Positions 1 through 9,509 are shown, numbered from the stretch's first letter. The stretch: 38,841 bases of DNA from Bacillus methanolicus MGA3 (GCF_000724485.1 NZ_CP007739.1:256001-294841); one strand, 5' to 3'. Notes: a model not told the origin generated them from the letters alone. Translations and numbers: made by a program.

Positions 1-15
1 GATAGGAAGAACATT

Positions 16-465
16 ATGAATGACTCTTTAATGTTTCGTTTTATGGAAGAAAAAGATATTGACCAGGTATTGCAGATTGAACATGCATCTTTTACTCTCC
101 CTTGGAGCCGGGAAGCTTTTTATAATGAGCTAACGAAAAATCAATTTGCTGTTTATATTGTTCTCGAAGATCATGAAAAAGTTGTTGGCTATTGCGGAAT
201 GTGGGTTGTTGTAGATGAGGCCCACATTACAAATATTGCTCTTCTTCCGGAATATAGAGGGAAAAAGCTTGGAGAAGCTTTATTGCGTAAAGTAGTGGAG
301 ATTGCAAGGGAGTATGGGGCTAAGACGATGACATTAGAAGTCAGGGTCACGAATTATGTTGCACAATCACTATATCGAAAGCTTGGTTTTCAAAATGGAG
401 CAATACGAAAAAACTATTATACAGATAACCAGGAAGATGCGTTAGTAATGTGGGTGAATTTATGA
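16..465 (+). CDS. rimI: Ribosomal protein bS18 N-alpha-acetyltransferase RimI
   Basis: GNAT-family acetyltransferase of 149 residues, the usual RimI length. It is expected to transfer acetyl from acetyl-CoA to the N-terminal alanine of ribosomal protein S18 in the cytoplasm. The acetyl-CoA pyrophosphate loop is visible as RGKKLGEAL near residues 81-89, followed by the family C-terminal pattern [15 protein letters not shown] (about 111-125). The ATG follows an AGGAAG ribosome binding site. The stop overlaps the tsaD start by 4 bp (ATGA), so the genes are translationally coupled; in B. subtilis this pair follows tsaE and tsaB, which would lie left of the window. Identification rests on sequence pattern and synteny. 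Substrate specificity is inferred. Confidence 0.93.
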   Translation: MNDSLMFRFMEEKDIDQVLQIEHASFTLPWSREAFYNELTKNQFAVYIVLEDHEKVVGYCGMWVVVDEAHITNIALLPEYRGKKLGEALLRKVVEIAREYGAKTMTLEVRVTNYVAQSLYRKLGFQNGAIRKNYYTDNQEDALVMWVNL

Positions 466-1484
466 AAAAAGATCAATGGATTATGGGAATTGAAACGAGC
501 TGTGATGAAACAGCGGTGGCGATTATTAAAAACGGCCGGGAGATTGCGGCTAATATTGTCGCATCGCAAATTGAAAGCCATAAGAGATTTGGCGGCGTTG
601 TTCCTGAAATAGCTTCCCGCCATCATGTCGAACAAATAACCATCGTATTAGAAGAAGCGATGAAACAGGCAGGCATCTCATACGGAGATCTTGATGCCAT
701 TGCTGTGACGGAAGGCCCCGGTTTGGTTGGAGCACTTTTGATAGGAGTAAATGCAGCAAAGGCTATTGCCTTTGCCCATTCAATTCCCCTAGTTGGGGTG
801 CACCATATCGCTGGCCATATTTATGCAAATCGGCTTGTAGCTGAAATGAAGTTCCCGCTTTTGTCCCTTGTTGTATCGGGCGGCCATACAGAGCTTGTAT
901 ATATGAAAGAACATGGCCATTTTGAAGTGATTGGAGAAACAAGAGATGATGCTGCTGGTGAGGCATATGATAAAGTGGCAAGAACATTAAACTTGCCTTA
1001 TCCAGGAGGGCCGCATATAGATCGGCTTGCACATAATGGCGAGCCTAAAATTGAGCTGCCGAGAGCCTGGCTCGAAGAAGACTCGTATGATTTCAGTTTC
1101 AGCGGATTAAAATCAGCTGTTATTAACGTGATTCATAACGCGGAACAGCGCGGAGATAAGATTGCACCGGAGGATTTGGCAGCCAGTTTTCAGGCAAGTG
1201 TGATTGATGTTCTGGTAACCAAAACGGTAAAAGCAGCAAAAGCTTATGAAGTAAAGCAAGTGGTACTGGCAGGCGGAGTAGCTGCCAACACGGGTTTAAG
1301 AACTGCATTAGAGGAATCATTTAAGGAATTACCAGATATCGAACTAATTATACCTCCGCTTTCTCTTTGCACGGATAATGCTGCCATGATTGCTGCGGCA
1401 GGAAGCGTGTTGTTTGAAAAAGGAAAACGGGCAGATTTGGCTCTAAATGCAAGTCCGGGCTTAGATATAACAATCCACAACTAA
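462..1484 (+). CDS. tsaD: tRNA N6-adenosine threonylcarbamoyltransferase TsaD
   Basis: Catalytic subunit of the t6A37 tRNA-modification complex (formerly Gcp/YdiE). It transfers the threonylcarbamoyl group from TC-AMP to A37 of ANN-decoding tRNAs. The ASKHA fold shows GIETSCDET near the N-terminus, the metal-binding HIAGH motif at about residues 115-119, the VSGGHTELV nucleotide loop, [10 protein letters not shown] and CTDNAAM with the C-terminal metal aspartate. I chose ATG 462, which overlaps the rimI stop and gives the family N-terminus MKKDQW; a GTG at 450 in the same frame would add four residues. The length of 340 residues is typical. A strong terminator follows the stop codon. Confidence 0.96.
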   Translation: MKKDQWIMGIETSCDETAVAIIKNGREIAANIVASQIESHKRFGGVVPEIASRHHVEQITIVLEEAMKQAGISYGDLDAIAVTEGPGLVGALLIGVNAAKAIAFAHSIPLVGVHHIAGHIYANRLVAEMKFPLLSLVVSGGHTELVYMKEHGHFEVIGETRDDAAGEAYDKVARTLNLPYPGGPHIDRLAHNGEPKIELPRAWLEEDSYDFSFSGLKSAVINVIHNAEQRGDKIAPEDLAASFQASVIDVLVTKTVKAAKAYEVKQVVLAGGVAANTGLRTALEESFKELPDIELIIPPLSLCTDNAAMIAAAGSVLFEKGKRADLALNASPGLDITIHN

Positions 1485-1490
1485 TTTGGT

Positions 1491-1518
1491 AAACTCCCTT
1501 TAAACAGGGAGTTTTTTT
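1491..1518 (+). terminator. Rho-independent terminator after tsaD
   Basis: A perfect 9-bp stem (AAACTCCCT at 1491-1499 with AGGGAGTTT at 1506-1514), a 6-base loop and a T run. It ends the rimI-tsaD transcription unit. Confidence 0.9.
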
Positions 1519-1640
1519 GTGGATAATTTTTAAAATTTGTTAATTTTGTGGATAAAATAATAAAATATTGTGGATTGTGTGGAAAAGTTGTTAAAAACTT
1601 TTTAAATAAGTAATTGTATAGTGGATAAGGTTGTGAATAA
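1518..1640. promoter_or_regulatory. DnaA-box cluster between tsaD and ydiF
   Basis: Six DnaA-box-like 9-mers lie in the same orientation within 123 bp. Two exact TGTGGATAA copies (complement TTATCCACA) are at 1518-1526 and 1547-1555. TGTGAATAA (complement TTATTCACA) is at 1632-1640. Three one- or two-mismatch copies are at 1569-1577, 1578-1586 and 1620-1628. The DNA between them is very A+T rich. Extra-origin DnaA-box clusters are known in B. subtilis, and from memory one lies between gcp (tsaD) and ydiF, which is this position. A role in titrating DnaA or controlling initiation is inferred. Confidence 0.8.
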
Positions 1641-1660
1641 CTTTTTCGGCATATTAGATC

Positions 1661-1704
1661 GAATAAATAAAAAACCCAGCCCGTAATCTTTGTACAGCTG
1701 GGTT
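1661..1704 (-). terminator. Terminator of ydiF
   Basis: Reading the minus strand, AACCCAGC (1673-1680) pairs with GCTGGGTT (1697-1704) as an 8-bp stem followed by a T-rich stretch. A second hairpin (CCCGTG 1710-1715 with CACGGG 1722-1727) lies between it and the ydiF stop. Confidence 0.8.
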
Positions 1705-1737
1705 GCAGCCCCGTGCATGTCCACGGGCACTATTTTT

Positions 1738-3657
1738 CTATTCAGCAAGCTCTGCCCATTCTTCCAATAGAGCTTCAAGCTCTGACTTTGCTTTTTCATT
1801 TTGCAGATTGATTTCCATCACTTTTTCATGATCTTGATAGATTTCCGGTTCACAAAGAAGCTGGTTATTATTAGTTATTTGTTCTTCTAGTGATTCAATT
1901 AGGGCTTCAATCTCCTCAATCCGCCTTTTGCGCTGTCTTTCAAGCTTTTTGGCTTCTTTGTCTTGCTGATATGTGTTTTTTTCTTGTTTTATAGGCTCAG
2001 TCGTTTCTGTTTGCTGTTGCTCAAGCGCACGAATTTCTTCTTTTTCCTGTTTCTTTTCTAAAAAATAATCATAATCGCCTAAATATTCAACGGCTCCATT
2101 TTGACTGAGCTCCAGAACTTTCGTTGCAATCCGGTTAATGAAATACCTATCATGGGATACAAATAGAATCGTTCCTGGATAATCAATTAAAGCATTCTCG
2201 AGAATTTCCTTGCTGTCTAAATCAAGATGGTTAGTTGGTTCGTCGAGAACAAGAAAATTGGCTTTTTGCATCATTAATTTTGCCAGGGCGAGCCTTGCCT
2301 TTTCTCCTCCGCTTAAAGAAGAAACGGGTTTTAGTACATCGTCCCCAGAAAACAAGAAATTTCCAAGCACTGTACGGATTTCTTTTTCAGTCTTTAATGG
2401 ATGTTCATCCCATAATTCATTTAAAACCCGTTTATTCGACGTTAGATCAGCTTGTTCCTGGTCATAGTAGCCTATTGTTACATTTGAACCGTATTGAATT
2501 TCTCCTGAAAGAGCGGGTAGTTTTTTGACAATTGTTTTTAATAAAGTAGATTTTCCGATTCCGTTTGGACCGACTAAAGCGATGCTGTCTCCGCGGGTGA
2601 TCCGGAATGAGATATTTTCTGAAACCTTATTTTCTTTGTATCCTACGGCGAGATCATGAACTTTAAGCACATCATTTCCGCTTTGGCGTTCAATGTCAAA
2701 GGAAAAAGAAGCAGACTTTTCATCGCTGAGAGGACGGTCCATGATCTCCATTTTTTCGAGTTGTTTACGCCTGCTTTGTGCTCTCTTTGTTGTTGATGCA
2801 CGGGCCAGATTTCTCGCAATAAATTCCTGTAATTTTGATATTTCTTCCTGTTGTTTTTCATACTGCTTCATTTCTCGTTCAAAGTTTTCGGCCTTTTGCT
2901 GGAGATATGAACTGTAATTGCCATGATATTTTTGGATTTGATGGCGTGAAATTTCATAAACCTGAGTTACGACCTTATCTAAGAAGTATCGGTCATGGGA
3001 AACGATCAATACTGCTCCATCATAATTTTGCAAATATTGCTCAAGCCACGATAATGTTTCAATATCAAGGTGGTTAGTCGGCTCGTCCAAGATCAAAATA
3101 TCCGGCTTTGTTAAAAGCAGCTTTCCAAGGGCAAGTCTTGTTTTCTGGCCCCCGCTCAGACTTGATATTTTAGTCGTATGATCATATTCATGAAAATTAA
3201 GCCCGTGAAGGACAGACCGGATATCCGCTTCATATTGATAACCGCCTTGCTCTTTAAACTGAATTTGTAAAAGATCGTACTCTTTGAGTATACGTTCGTA
3301 GGCAGATGGATTTTCGAACACAGCCGGGTCTGCCATTTTTTCTTCTAATTTTCGCAGCTCTTTTTCCATTTTTTGCAGCGATTCAAAAACAGCCATCATT
3401 TCATCCCAAATGGTCAAATCGGATTCAAGTCCAGTATTTTGTGCTAAATATCCGATTGAAACATCCTTTGGCTTGATAATCTCGCCTGAATCGTACGACA
3501 GATGCCCGGCAATAATTTTTAATAGGGTAGATTTTCCTGCGCCGTTTCTTCCGACAAGGGCAATTCTGTCACGGTTTTGTATTTCAAGCTTTATATTCGA
3601 TAAAATAAGGTCAGCACCATAATATTTTGTTAGTTGATTAACTTGTAATAAAATCAT
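1738..3657 (-). CDS. ydiF: ABC-F family ATPase YdiF
   Basis: Soluble ABC-F protein with two ABC ATPase domains and no membrane segments. The first has GRNGAGKST (36-44), the signature SLSGGQKTRLALG and Walker B ILILDEPTNHLD. The second has GPNGIGKST, SLSGGEKARLALA and FLVLDEPTNHLD. A linker rich in charged residues and REFIARN/RAQSRRK-like basic stretches joins them, and the last 100 residues are a charged coiled coil. ABC-F proteins act at the ribosomal E site, relieving stalled states or giving antibiotic protection; which role applies here cannot be told. The ATG follows a GAGGTG site read on the minus strand. It is transcribed divergently from moaC and is 639 residues, near the B. subtilis YdiF length. 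Confidence 0.93.
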   Translation of the reverse strand: MILLQVNQLTKYYGADLILSNIKLEIQNRDRIALVGRNGAGKSTLLKIIAGHLSYDSGEIIKPKDVSIGYLAQNTGLESDLTIWDEMMAVFESLQKMEKELRKLEEKMADPAVFENPSAYERILKEYDLLQIQFKEQGGYQYEADIRSVLHGLNFHEYDHTTKISSLSGGQKTRLALGKLLLTKPDILILDEPTNHLDIETLSWLEQYLQNYDGAVLIVSHDRYFLDKVVTQVYEISRHQIQKYHGNYSSYLQQKAENFEREMKQYEKQQEEISKLQEFIARNLARASTTKRAQSRRKQLEKMEIMDRPLSDEKSASFSFDIERQSGNDVLKVHDLAVGYKENKVSENISFRITRGDSIALVGPNGIGKSTLLKTIVKKLPALSGEIQYGSNVTIGYYDQEQADLTSNKRVLNELWDEHPLKTEKEIRTVLGNFLFSGDDVLKPVSSLSGGEKARLALAKLMMQKANFLVLDEPTNHLDLDSKEILENALIDYPGTILFVSHDRYFINRIATKVLELSQNGAVEYLGDYDYFLEKKQEKEEIRALEQQQTETTEPIKQEKNTYQQDKEAKKLERQRKRRIEEIEALIESLEEQITNNNQLLCEPEIYQDHEKVMEINLQNEKAKSELEALLEEWAELAE

Positions 3658-3685
3658 TAATTTTCACCTCAATTATCATAGAACT

Positions 3686-3714
3686 AGTGTATCTCATTCA
3701 AATATTGACGGCAA
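3686..3714 (-). promoter_or_regulatory. Predicted SigA promoter of ydiF
   Basis: On the minus strand TTGCCG (3709-3714), a 17-base spacer and TACACT (3686-3691), about 30 bases before the ydiF ribosome binding site. Confidence 0.55.
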
Positions 3715-3725
3715 TATACGCAAAT

Positions 3726-3743
3726 TTGTGAACAATGTTACAA
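3726..3743. promoter_or_regulatory. Probable Rex operator upstream of moaC-rex
   Basis: TTGTGAACAATGTTACAA matches the Firmicute Rex consensus TTGTGAAN4TTCACAA at 12 of the 14 defined positions. A -10-like TATGAT at 3773-3778 lies downstream and no good -35 was found. The site is between the divergent ydiF promoter and moaC, so rex, the second gene, may be autoregulated according to the NADH/NAD+ ratio. Confidence 0.7.
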
Positions 3744-3797
3744 AGTTTTCACACAGATATGTCAAAATAGTGTATGATTTGATGTGAGGTGTATTTT

Positions 3798-4292
3798 ATG
3801 GCGGAGTTCACTCATTTCAATGAAGAAGGCAGAGCGAAAATGGTAGATGTGAGTAGTAAACCGGAAACGGTTCGAACTGCATTAGCTCATTCGAGTATTA
3901 CAGTAAATAAAGAAATATACGAAAAAATTACAGGGAATAAAATGAAAAAAGGGGATGTACTGGCAGTTGCTCAAGTTGCTGCAGTGATGGCAGCAAAAAA
4001 AACATGGGAAATCATTCCAATGTGCCATCCTATTCCTCTTACAGGAGTAGATATTTCATTTTCCTGGAAGAATGATCAGGAAAACTATACTCTAAATATT
4101 TTAGCTTCGGTTAAAACAAAGGGGAGTACAGGAGTAGAGATGGAAGCACTAACGGCAGCTTCTGTCTGTGCTCTTACGATTTATGATATGTGTAAAGCCA
4201 TCGACAAAGGTATGGTTATTGGAAAGACGTATTTAGTTGAAAAAACAGGCGGAAAAAATGGAGATTATTTTAGAGAGAAAGGAAGTAAATAA
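3798..4292 (+). CDS. moaC: Cyclic pyranopterin monophosphate synthase MoaC
   Basis: Second step of molybdenum cofactor synthesis: with MoaA product as substrate it forms cyclic pyranopterin monophosphate. The family core MCHPIPLTG lies at about residues 75-83, followed by [15 protein letters not shown] and MCKAIDKGM, which carry the active-site lysine and neighbouring residues. I chose ATG 3798 because a TGAGGTG site sits six bases before it; a GTG at 3789 overlaps that site. At 164 residues it has normal family length. It is followed 21 bases later by rex, as in B. subtilis, and the pair probably shares the operator at 3726. Confidence 0.95.
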   Translation: MAEFTHFNEEGRAKMVDVSSKPETVRTALAHSSITVNKEIYEKITGNKMKKGDVLAVAQVAAVMAAKKTWEIIPMCHPIPLTGVDISFSWKNDQENYTLNILASVKTKGSTGVEMEALTAASVCALTIYDMCKAIDKGMVIGKTYLVEKTGGKNGDYFREKGSK

Positions 4293-4313
4293 ACAAAAGG
4301 CGGTGAATGAAAG

Positions 4314-4961
4314 ATGTCAAACGAATTGGTGAAAATTCCTCAAGCAACTGCAAAGAGGCTGCCTTTATATTATCGCTTTTTGAAAAACCTGCATTCTTCC
4401 GGAAAACAAAAGGTTTCATCGGCTGAACTAAGTGAAGCTGTAAAAGTAGATTCAGCAACAATTCGCAGGGACTTTTCTTATTTTGGTGCTCTAGGAAAAA
4501 AAGGATATGGATACAATGTGAGCTATCTGCTGTCTTTTTTTCGCAAAGCACTTGATCAGGATGAGCTGACAAAAGTAGCTTTAATCGGAGTTGGGAATTT
4601 AGGGACTGCACTCTTAAATTATAGTATACTTAAAAACAACAACACGAAAATTGAAATCGCTTTTGACATTGATCAAAACAAAGTGGGAACAAAGGTAGGG
4701 CAAGTACCTGTCTATCATATGGATGAACTTGAAAAAAAATTGATCGAAACGGATGTCCAAGTTGCAATTTTAACCGTTCCTGTACCGGAAGCACAACCGG
4801 TTACAGACCGACTTGTTCAGGCAAATGTAAAAGGTATTTTAAACTTTACTCCGGCAAGATTAAATGTTCCGTCAACGATCCGTGTCCATCATATCGATTT
4901 AGCGGTAGAATTGCAGTCATTAGTTTATTTCTTAAAGCACTATCCGTCAGAAGAGGCTTAA
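4314..4961 (+). CDS. rex: Redox-sensing transcriptional repressor Rex
   Basis: Homodimeric repressor that binds DNA when NADH/NAD+ is low and leaves it when NADH rises. It usually controls fermentation and respiratory genes. The N-terminal winged helix spans about residues 1-75, including [24 protein letters not shown] with the recognition helix. The Rossmann NAD(H) domain follows with GVGNLG at 92-97. Its length of 215 residues is standard. An AAGGCGGTGA site precedes the ATG. A candidate operator upstream of moaC suggests autoregulation. The tatAy-tatCy genes that follow rex in B. subtilis are not here; the next gene is convergent ydiK. Confidence 0.96.
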   Translation: MSNELVKIPQATAKRLPLYYRFLKNLHSSGKQKVSSAELSEAVKVDSATIRRDFSYFGALGKKGYGYNVSYLLSFFRKALDQDELTKVALIGVGNLGTALLNYSILKNNNTKIEIAFDIDQNKVGTKVGQVPVYHMDELEKKLIETDVQVAILTVPVPEAQPVTDRLVQANVKGILNFTPARLNVPSTIRVHHIDLAVELQSLVYFLKHYPSEEA

Positions 4962-4983
4962 TGAAGATTTTGTTCTTAAAAAC

Positions 4984-5044
4984 GCATTAATTTTAATGCA
5001 AAATAAGGGGCTGGACTCATAAGGTCAGCCTCCTTGTCTTATTT
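4984..5044. terminator. Probable shared terminator between rex and ydiK
   Basis: Two hairpins lie between the convergent genes. GCATTAA (4984-4990) pairs with TTAATGC (4993-4999). A longer one has AAATAAG (5001-5007) pairing with CTTATTT (5038-5044) around an inner GGCT/AGCC and GAC/GTC stem. It could stop transcription from both sides. Confidence 0.55.
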
Positions 5045-5085
5045 AATCATTTCTTTGTCAAGCGTGCCACTTCTTGGCTGCGGTA

Positions 5086-5283
5086 TTATTTGTTGACATT
5101 TTTAATCTTAAAATGAAAAGCAATCATTCTGATTCCTGATCCGATATCAAATGTTGCTAATATCACGAGCAAGTAAGTAAAAAATCCCCAGCCGGCTTCA
5201 TTCACATTTTGGATGGCAAAAAAGGTGAATAAAGTGCCAAGCATTATATAAAATATACCTGAAATCAAGGGAGATTGCCTCAT
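5086..5283 (-). CDS. ydiK: Small membrane protein YdiK (DUF4305-like)
   Basis: A 65-residue protein with two predicted membrane segments (about residues 8-25 and 32-55) and a lysine-rich C-terminal tail. It matches the size and position of B. subtilis YdiK, downstream of ydiL. Its ATG directly abuts the ydiL stop, and a GGAGG site lies inside the end of ydiL, so the two are co-transcribed and probably coupled. No function is known that I can support; it may assist the neighbouring membrane protease. Confidence 0.8.
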   Translation of the reverse strand: MRQSPLISGIFYIMLGTLFTFFAIQNVNEAGWGFFTYLLVILATFDIGSGIRMIAFHFKIKNVNK

Positions 5284-6015
5284 CTAAAATCCTCCAATAA
5301 GACTTTGTATTTTTTCCATATCGCGCAGAATTCTCTCAATATCTTCTCTGTAAACGGACTGAATCAACACGACGAATGTATTCATTGTTACATGGGCAAT
5401 AATGGGAACGATAATTCGTTGCGTTTTAACATAAAGATATGCAAACGTAAAGCCCATTGTAGAATATAAAATAATATGCTCGGGTTCAAAATGGGCCAGA
5501 GCGAAAATGACAGAACTGATCAGTGCGGACAGAAAGAAGTTCAGCCTCTTATGAAGCGCTCCGAAAATAATTTTGCGAAAAACAATTTCCTCTAAAATCG
5601 GGCCAATAAACGAACTTACTAAAATAACAAAAGGAAAAGACTCAATAATGCTAATAATTTGCTGAGTATTTTCCGAACCCATTTTAATTCCGATTAGTCT
5701 TTCAAAATTGGCGGCAATGGATTGGGCAAAAAGGGCCAGGAAGACGCCGCCGACAGACCAAAAGAACGAAGAAATTGCGGAGGCTGCATTTCTTGTATTT
5801 GAACCTGTTATAATTTCTTTTCTCAATAACAAAAGAACAATGATTAATGTAACGGTAAAACTGATGACCAGCCAATAAGGGACCGCGAGTACTTCCATTT
5901 CCCTGATGTTTTTGCCGAAGAAAGCTCCTAAAAAAGTAATTAACGGAATCCCAATTAGACTGGACAGCTGCATGGCAATATACGCTATTAATATGAACCA
6001 ATATTCCTTTTTCAA
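5284..6015 (-). CDS. ydiL: CPBP-family intramembrane metalloprotease YdiL
   Basis: Multi-spanning membrane protein of 243 residues with the CAAX-protease/bacteriocin-processing (CPBP, Abi) motifs: EEIVFRK (EExxxR) near residue 147, FALAH near 175 and HVTMN near 213. These supply the Glu and His residues of the predicted metal site. The family cleaves substrates within the membrane; some members give bacteriocin immunity, and the substrate here is unknown. The start is TTG at 6013-6015 with an AAGGAG site about ten bases upstream. It heads a two-gene minus-strand unit with ydiK, divergent from groES. Confidence 0.88.
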   Translation of the reverse strand: MKKEYWFILIAYIAMQLSSLIGIPLITFLGAFFGKNIREMEVLAVPYWLVISFTVTLIIVLLLLRKEIITGSNTRNAASAISSFFWSVGGVFLALFAQSIAANFERLIGIKMGSENTQQIISIIESFPFVILVSSFIGPILEEIVFRKIIFGALHKRLNFFLSALISSVIFALAHFEPEHIILYSTMGFTFAYLYVKTQRIIVPIIAHVTMNTFVVLIQSVYREDIERILRDMEKIQSLIGGF

Positions 6016-6059
6016 TTGTATTTAACTCCTTTTTTCCAAAAACTTATGGACTCTGTACC

Positions 6060-6089
6060 ATTCTACTATTGAAGGGCAGGCTGTTTCAA
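6060..6089 (-). promoter_or_regulatory. Predicted SigA promoter of ydiL-ydiK
   Basis: On the minus strand TTGAAA (6084-6089), an 18-base spacer and TAGAAT (6060-6065), about 45 bases before the ydiL start. Confidence 0.5.
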
Positions 6090-6199
6090 ATTCTTTGGAC
6101 ATAAAGGAATAAATTAGGGTTATTGAAGCATACTCTTATATGCAGAAAAAACGGTGAAGAAAATCGGGTTATTAATTTCAAAAATTTTTTTCTTTATGC

Positions 6200-6231
6200 T
6201 TGCAAAAGAGATTCGATTTATTTAATATAAT
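6200..6231 (+). promoter_or_regulatory. SigA promoter of groES-groEL
   Basis: A -35 TTGCAA at 6200-6205 is followed by an A+T-rich -10 region (TAATAT at 6223-6228 with a 17-base spacer, overlapping TATAAT at 6226-6231). Transcription would start at or inside the CIRCE operator that follows. Confidence 0.7.
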
Positions 6232-6238
6232 AATTGTG

Positions 6239-6265
6239 TTAGCACTCAATGGGTGTGAGTGCTGA
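6239..6265 (+). promoter_or_regulatory. CIRCE operator (HrcA binding site)
   Basis: TTAGCACTC, nine bases, then GAGTGCTGA: the standard CIRCE inverted repeat with one mismatch in the right arm. HrcA repression, relieved on heat stress when GroE is occupied, is established for this element in Bacillus. Confidence 0.96.
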
Positions 6266-6307
6266 TAAATAAGATTATTATAACAATATTTGAGGAGGTT
6301 GTTTCCC

Positions 6308-6592
6308 TTGTTAAAGCCACTAGGTGATCGCATTGTAATTGAGCTTGTTGAAACAGAAGAAAAAACTGCAAGCGGTATCGTTTTACCAGACACTGCGAAA
6401 GAAAAGCCTCAAGAAGGTAAAGTAGTAGCTGTTGGAACCGGCCGTGTTCTTGACAGCGGTGAGCGTGTAGCAATTGAGGTTTCTGTAGGCGATCGCATTA
6501 TCTTCTCAAAATACGCTGGTACAGAAGTAAAGTATGATGGCAAGGAATATCTAATTTTGCGTGAAAGCGACATTCTCGCTGTCGTAGAGTAA
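6308..6592 (+). CDS. groES: Co-chaperonin GroES (Cpn10)
   Basis: Heptameric lid of the GroEL chaperonin. The 94-residue reading frame begins [12 protein letters not shown] and contains the mobile loop region ([11 protein letters not shown], about 16-26) and the C-terminal [14 protein letters not shown] typical of Bacillus GroES. I chose TTG 6308: the strong GAGGAGG site at 6292-6298 is nine bases before it and the product then has exactly the usual length. An upstream TTG at 6290 overlaps the ribosome binding site. It is controlled by the CIRCE element 43 bases upstream and is followed by groEL after 92 bases. Confidence 0.97.
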   Translation: MLKPLGDRIVIELVETEEKTASGIVLPDTAKEKPQEGKVVAVGTGRVLDSGERVAIEVSVGDRIIFSKYAGTEVKYDGKEYLILRESDILAVVE

Positions 6593-6660
6593 AATGAAAT
6601 AGCCGTTCCGACCATGTGGGAAAGATCAGATTACTTAGACAAAACGTTAGAATGTTATGA

Positions 6661-8298
<1,638 letters not shown>

Positions 8299-8307
8299 TA
8301 TATGACG

Positions 8308-8340
8308 GAAACCCCTAGTATTTAGGGGTTTCTTTTTTTT
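8308..8340 (+). terminator. Terminator of the groE operon
   Basis: A perfect 10-bp stem (GAAACCCCTA at 8308-8317 with TAGGGGTTTC at 8323-8332), a 5-base loop and an uninterrupted T run. Confidence 0.95.
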
Positions 8341-8548
8341 TTGCTTTTTTCAATCATAGCCGGTCTATTTATTGCACGTCAAAAAAAAGAGAAATAAGGC
8401 CTACAAAATTTAACATTTGTAACATAAATTACAGAAAATTAACAAAAACAAAAAATATTTTGAAAATTATTCGCTGATCTGCCTACTCACCCATCCGACC
8501 TTTTTCCTAAAAATTATCTCGATTTCTAGATTTTGCAAGGAAAATATA
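8341..8548. other. A+T-rich non-coding stretch upstream of the Tad operon
   Basis: No gene, RNA or convincing binding site is seen in this first part of the roughly 375-base gap between groEL and the Tad operon. Control elements begin at 8549. Confidence 0.6.
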
Positions 8549-8567
8549 CCAGACAAACTTCGACAAA
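8549..8567 (-). promoter_or_regulatory. Possible tandem Spo0A boxes
   Basis: On the minus strand TTTGTCGAA (complement of 8559-8567) is a full match to the Spo0A box. Ten bases further, TTTGTCTGG (complement of 8549-8557) keeps the first six bases. Tandem boxes with a ten-base offset resemble the arrangement at B. subtilis abrB. They centre about 50-60 bases before the predicted transcription start, so either activation or repression is possible. Confidence 0.45.
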
Positions 8568-8580
8568 CTCGTTCGCAAGT

Positions 8581-8609
8581 TTGACAGTTTTGTGAACAAC
8601 TGGTAGTAA
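8581..8609 (+). promoter_or_regulatory. SigA promoter of the Tad operon
   Basis: A perfect -35 TTGACA (8581-8586), a 17-base spacer and TAGTAA (8604-8609) preceded by TGG, an extended -10. CAAACTT (8554-8560) and AAGTTTG (8577-8583) form an inverted repeat that overlaps the -35. Confidence 0.7.
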
Positions 8610-8620
8610 GTTAAGTAAAA

Positions 8621-8636
8621 AGAAAGAATTCTTTCT
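8621..8636. promoter_or_regulatory. Perfect 16-bp palindrome just after the Tad promoter
   Basis: AGAAAGAATTCTTTCT is an exact palindrome at about +5 to +20 from the predicted start. That is a usual place for a repressor operator. The protein that would bind it is unknown. Confidence 0.4.
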
Positions 8637-8715
8637 AAATATTGGTTTTTTGATAAAAAGCAAAGAATAAATCTCCATATATAAAAATATCTTTTTTTGG
8701 GAGAGAAGATGCAGG

Positions 8716-9429
8716 ATGTTGGAGTCAAAGAAAAGAGCCGGGATATTTTTAATCCTTTCCTTCCTTTTAGCTTCAGTGGCAGGAAACTTAGTCTTACAGA
8801 AGGTTAGAGATCTAAATGCTGAACTGGGAGGAATGACAAAAATTTATGTTGCCAAGGGAGACATTCCGGCACGGACTCTCATTAAGGAGAGTCAAATCAC
8901 AACAATGGAAATTCCGAATAAGTTCGTGAATAAGGCACATGTAACGAAAAAAGACGAATTGGTGAACATGGTTCTGGTTGTTCCATTATCCAATGGAGAG
9001 ATCATTACTAAAAATATGCTCAAGCCTTTTTCTAATTTACGTAAAGAAAACAATCGATTAGTGGCCATGTATCCTTCTGAGAAAGTCCAGTTTGATCAGG
9101 TGATCGAAGCCTTAGATAGAGTCGATATTATCGTTTCGACTAAAATCAACGGGAAACCGAAAACGGAAATTTTTATGAGAGATGTTCCGGTAGCATATGC
9201 ACAAGGGACAGGAGATAAATTTGCAGGGGTTGCCTTGGAAGTAAGTATGGAGGATGCACCAAAACTGATACATATACAAAATTATGCAGATAAAGTTAGA
9301 GTGCTAAAAGCAAATGTAGGGAAGGACGATTCGGCGGACTTAACCAATGAATCGCAAGAAAGTACTGAAAAGAAGGCTGCTGAGCAAGCGGCAGTAAAGA
9401 AACAATCAATGCGAATTAAGCACAGATAA
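8716..9429 (+). CDS. cpaB: Flp pilus assembly protein CpaB/RcpC (SAF domain)
   Basis: First gene of the Tad operon, 237 residues. An N-terminal membrane anchor (about 8-28) is followed by a SAF domain (about 40-105, KIYVAKGDIPARTLIKESQI) and an RcpC-like region, then a tail rich in Lys, Glu, Ala and Gln. Homologues are envelope proteins needed for Flp pilus assembly; in a Gram-positive it would sit on the outer face of the membrane. The ATG has a weak GGGAGAG site ten bases upstream. The reading frame ends at 9429, but another frame continues to 9491 with a similar tail (AKPSEQKTDPATSVKTK), so an indel near 9418-9429 may have shortened it. Confidence 0.85.
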   Translation: MLESKKRAGIFLILSFLLASVAGNLVLQKVRDLNAELGGMTKIYVAKGDIPARTLIKESQITTMEIPNKFVNKAHVTKKDELVNMVLVVPLSNGEIITKNMLKPFSNLRKENNRLVAMYPSEKVQFDQVIEALDRVDIIVSTKINGKPKTEIFMRDVPVAYAQGTGDKFAGVALEVSMEDAPKLIHIQNYADKVRVLKANVGKDDSADLTNESQESTEKKAAEQAAVKKQSMRIKHR

Positions 9430-9509
9430 TACCAGCTGCAAAGCCTTCTGAACAAAAAACAGATCCTGCTACAAGCGTAAAGACAAAATAATAAGCAAGA
9501 GGGAATACG

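Noticed and set aside
8441..8466. ComK box (AAAAN5TTTT) upstream of the Tad operon
   Set aside because: The A and T runs miss the required spacing by one base and there is no second box.
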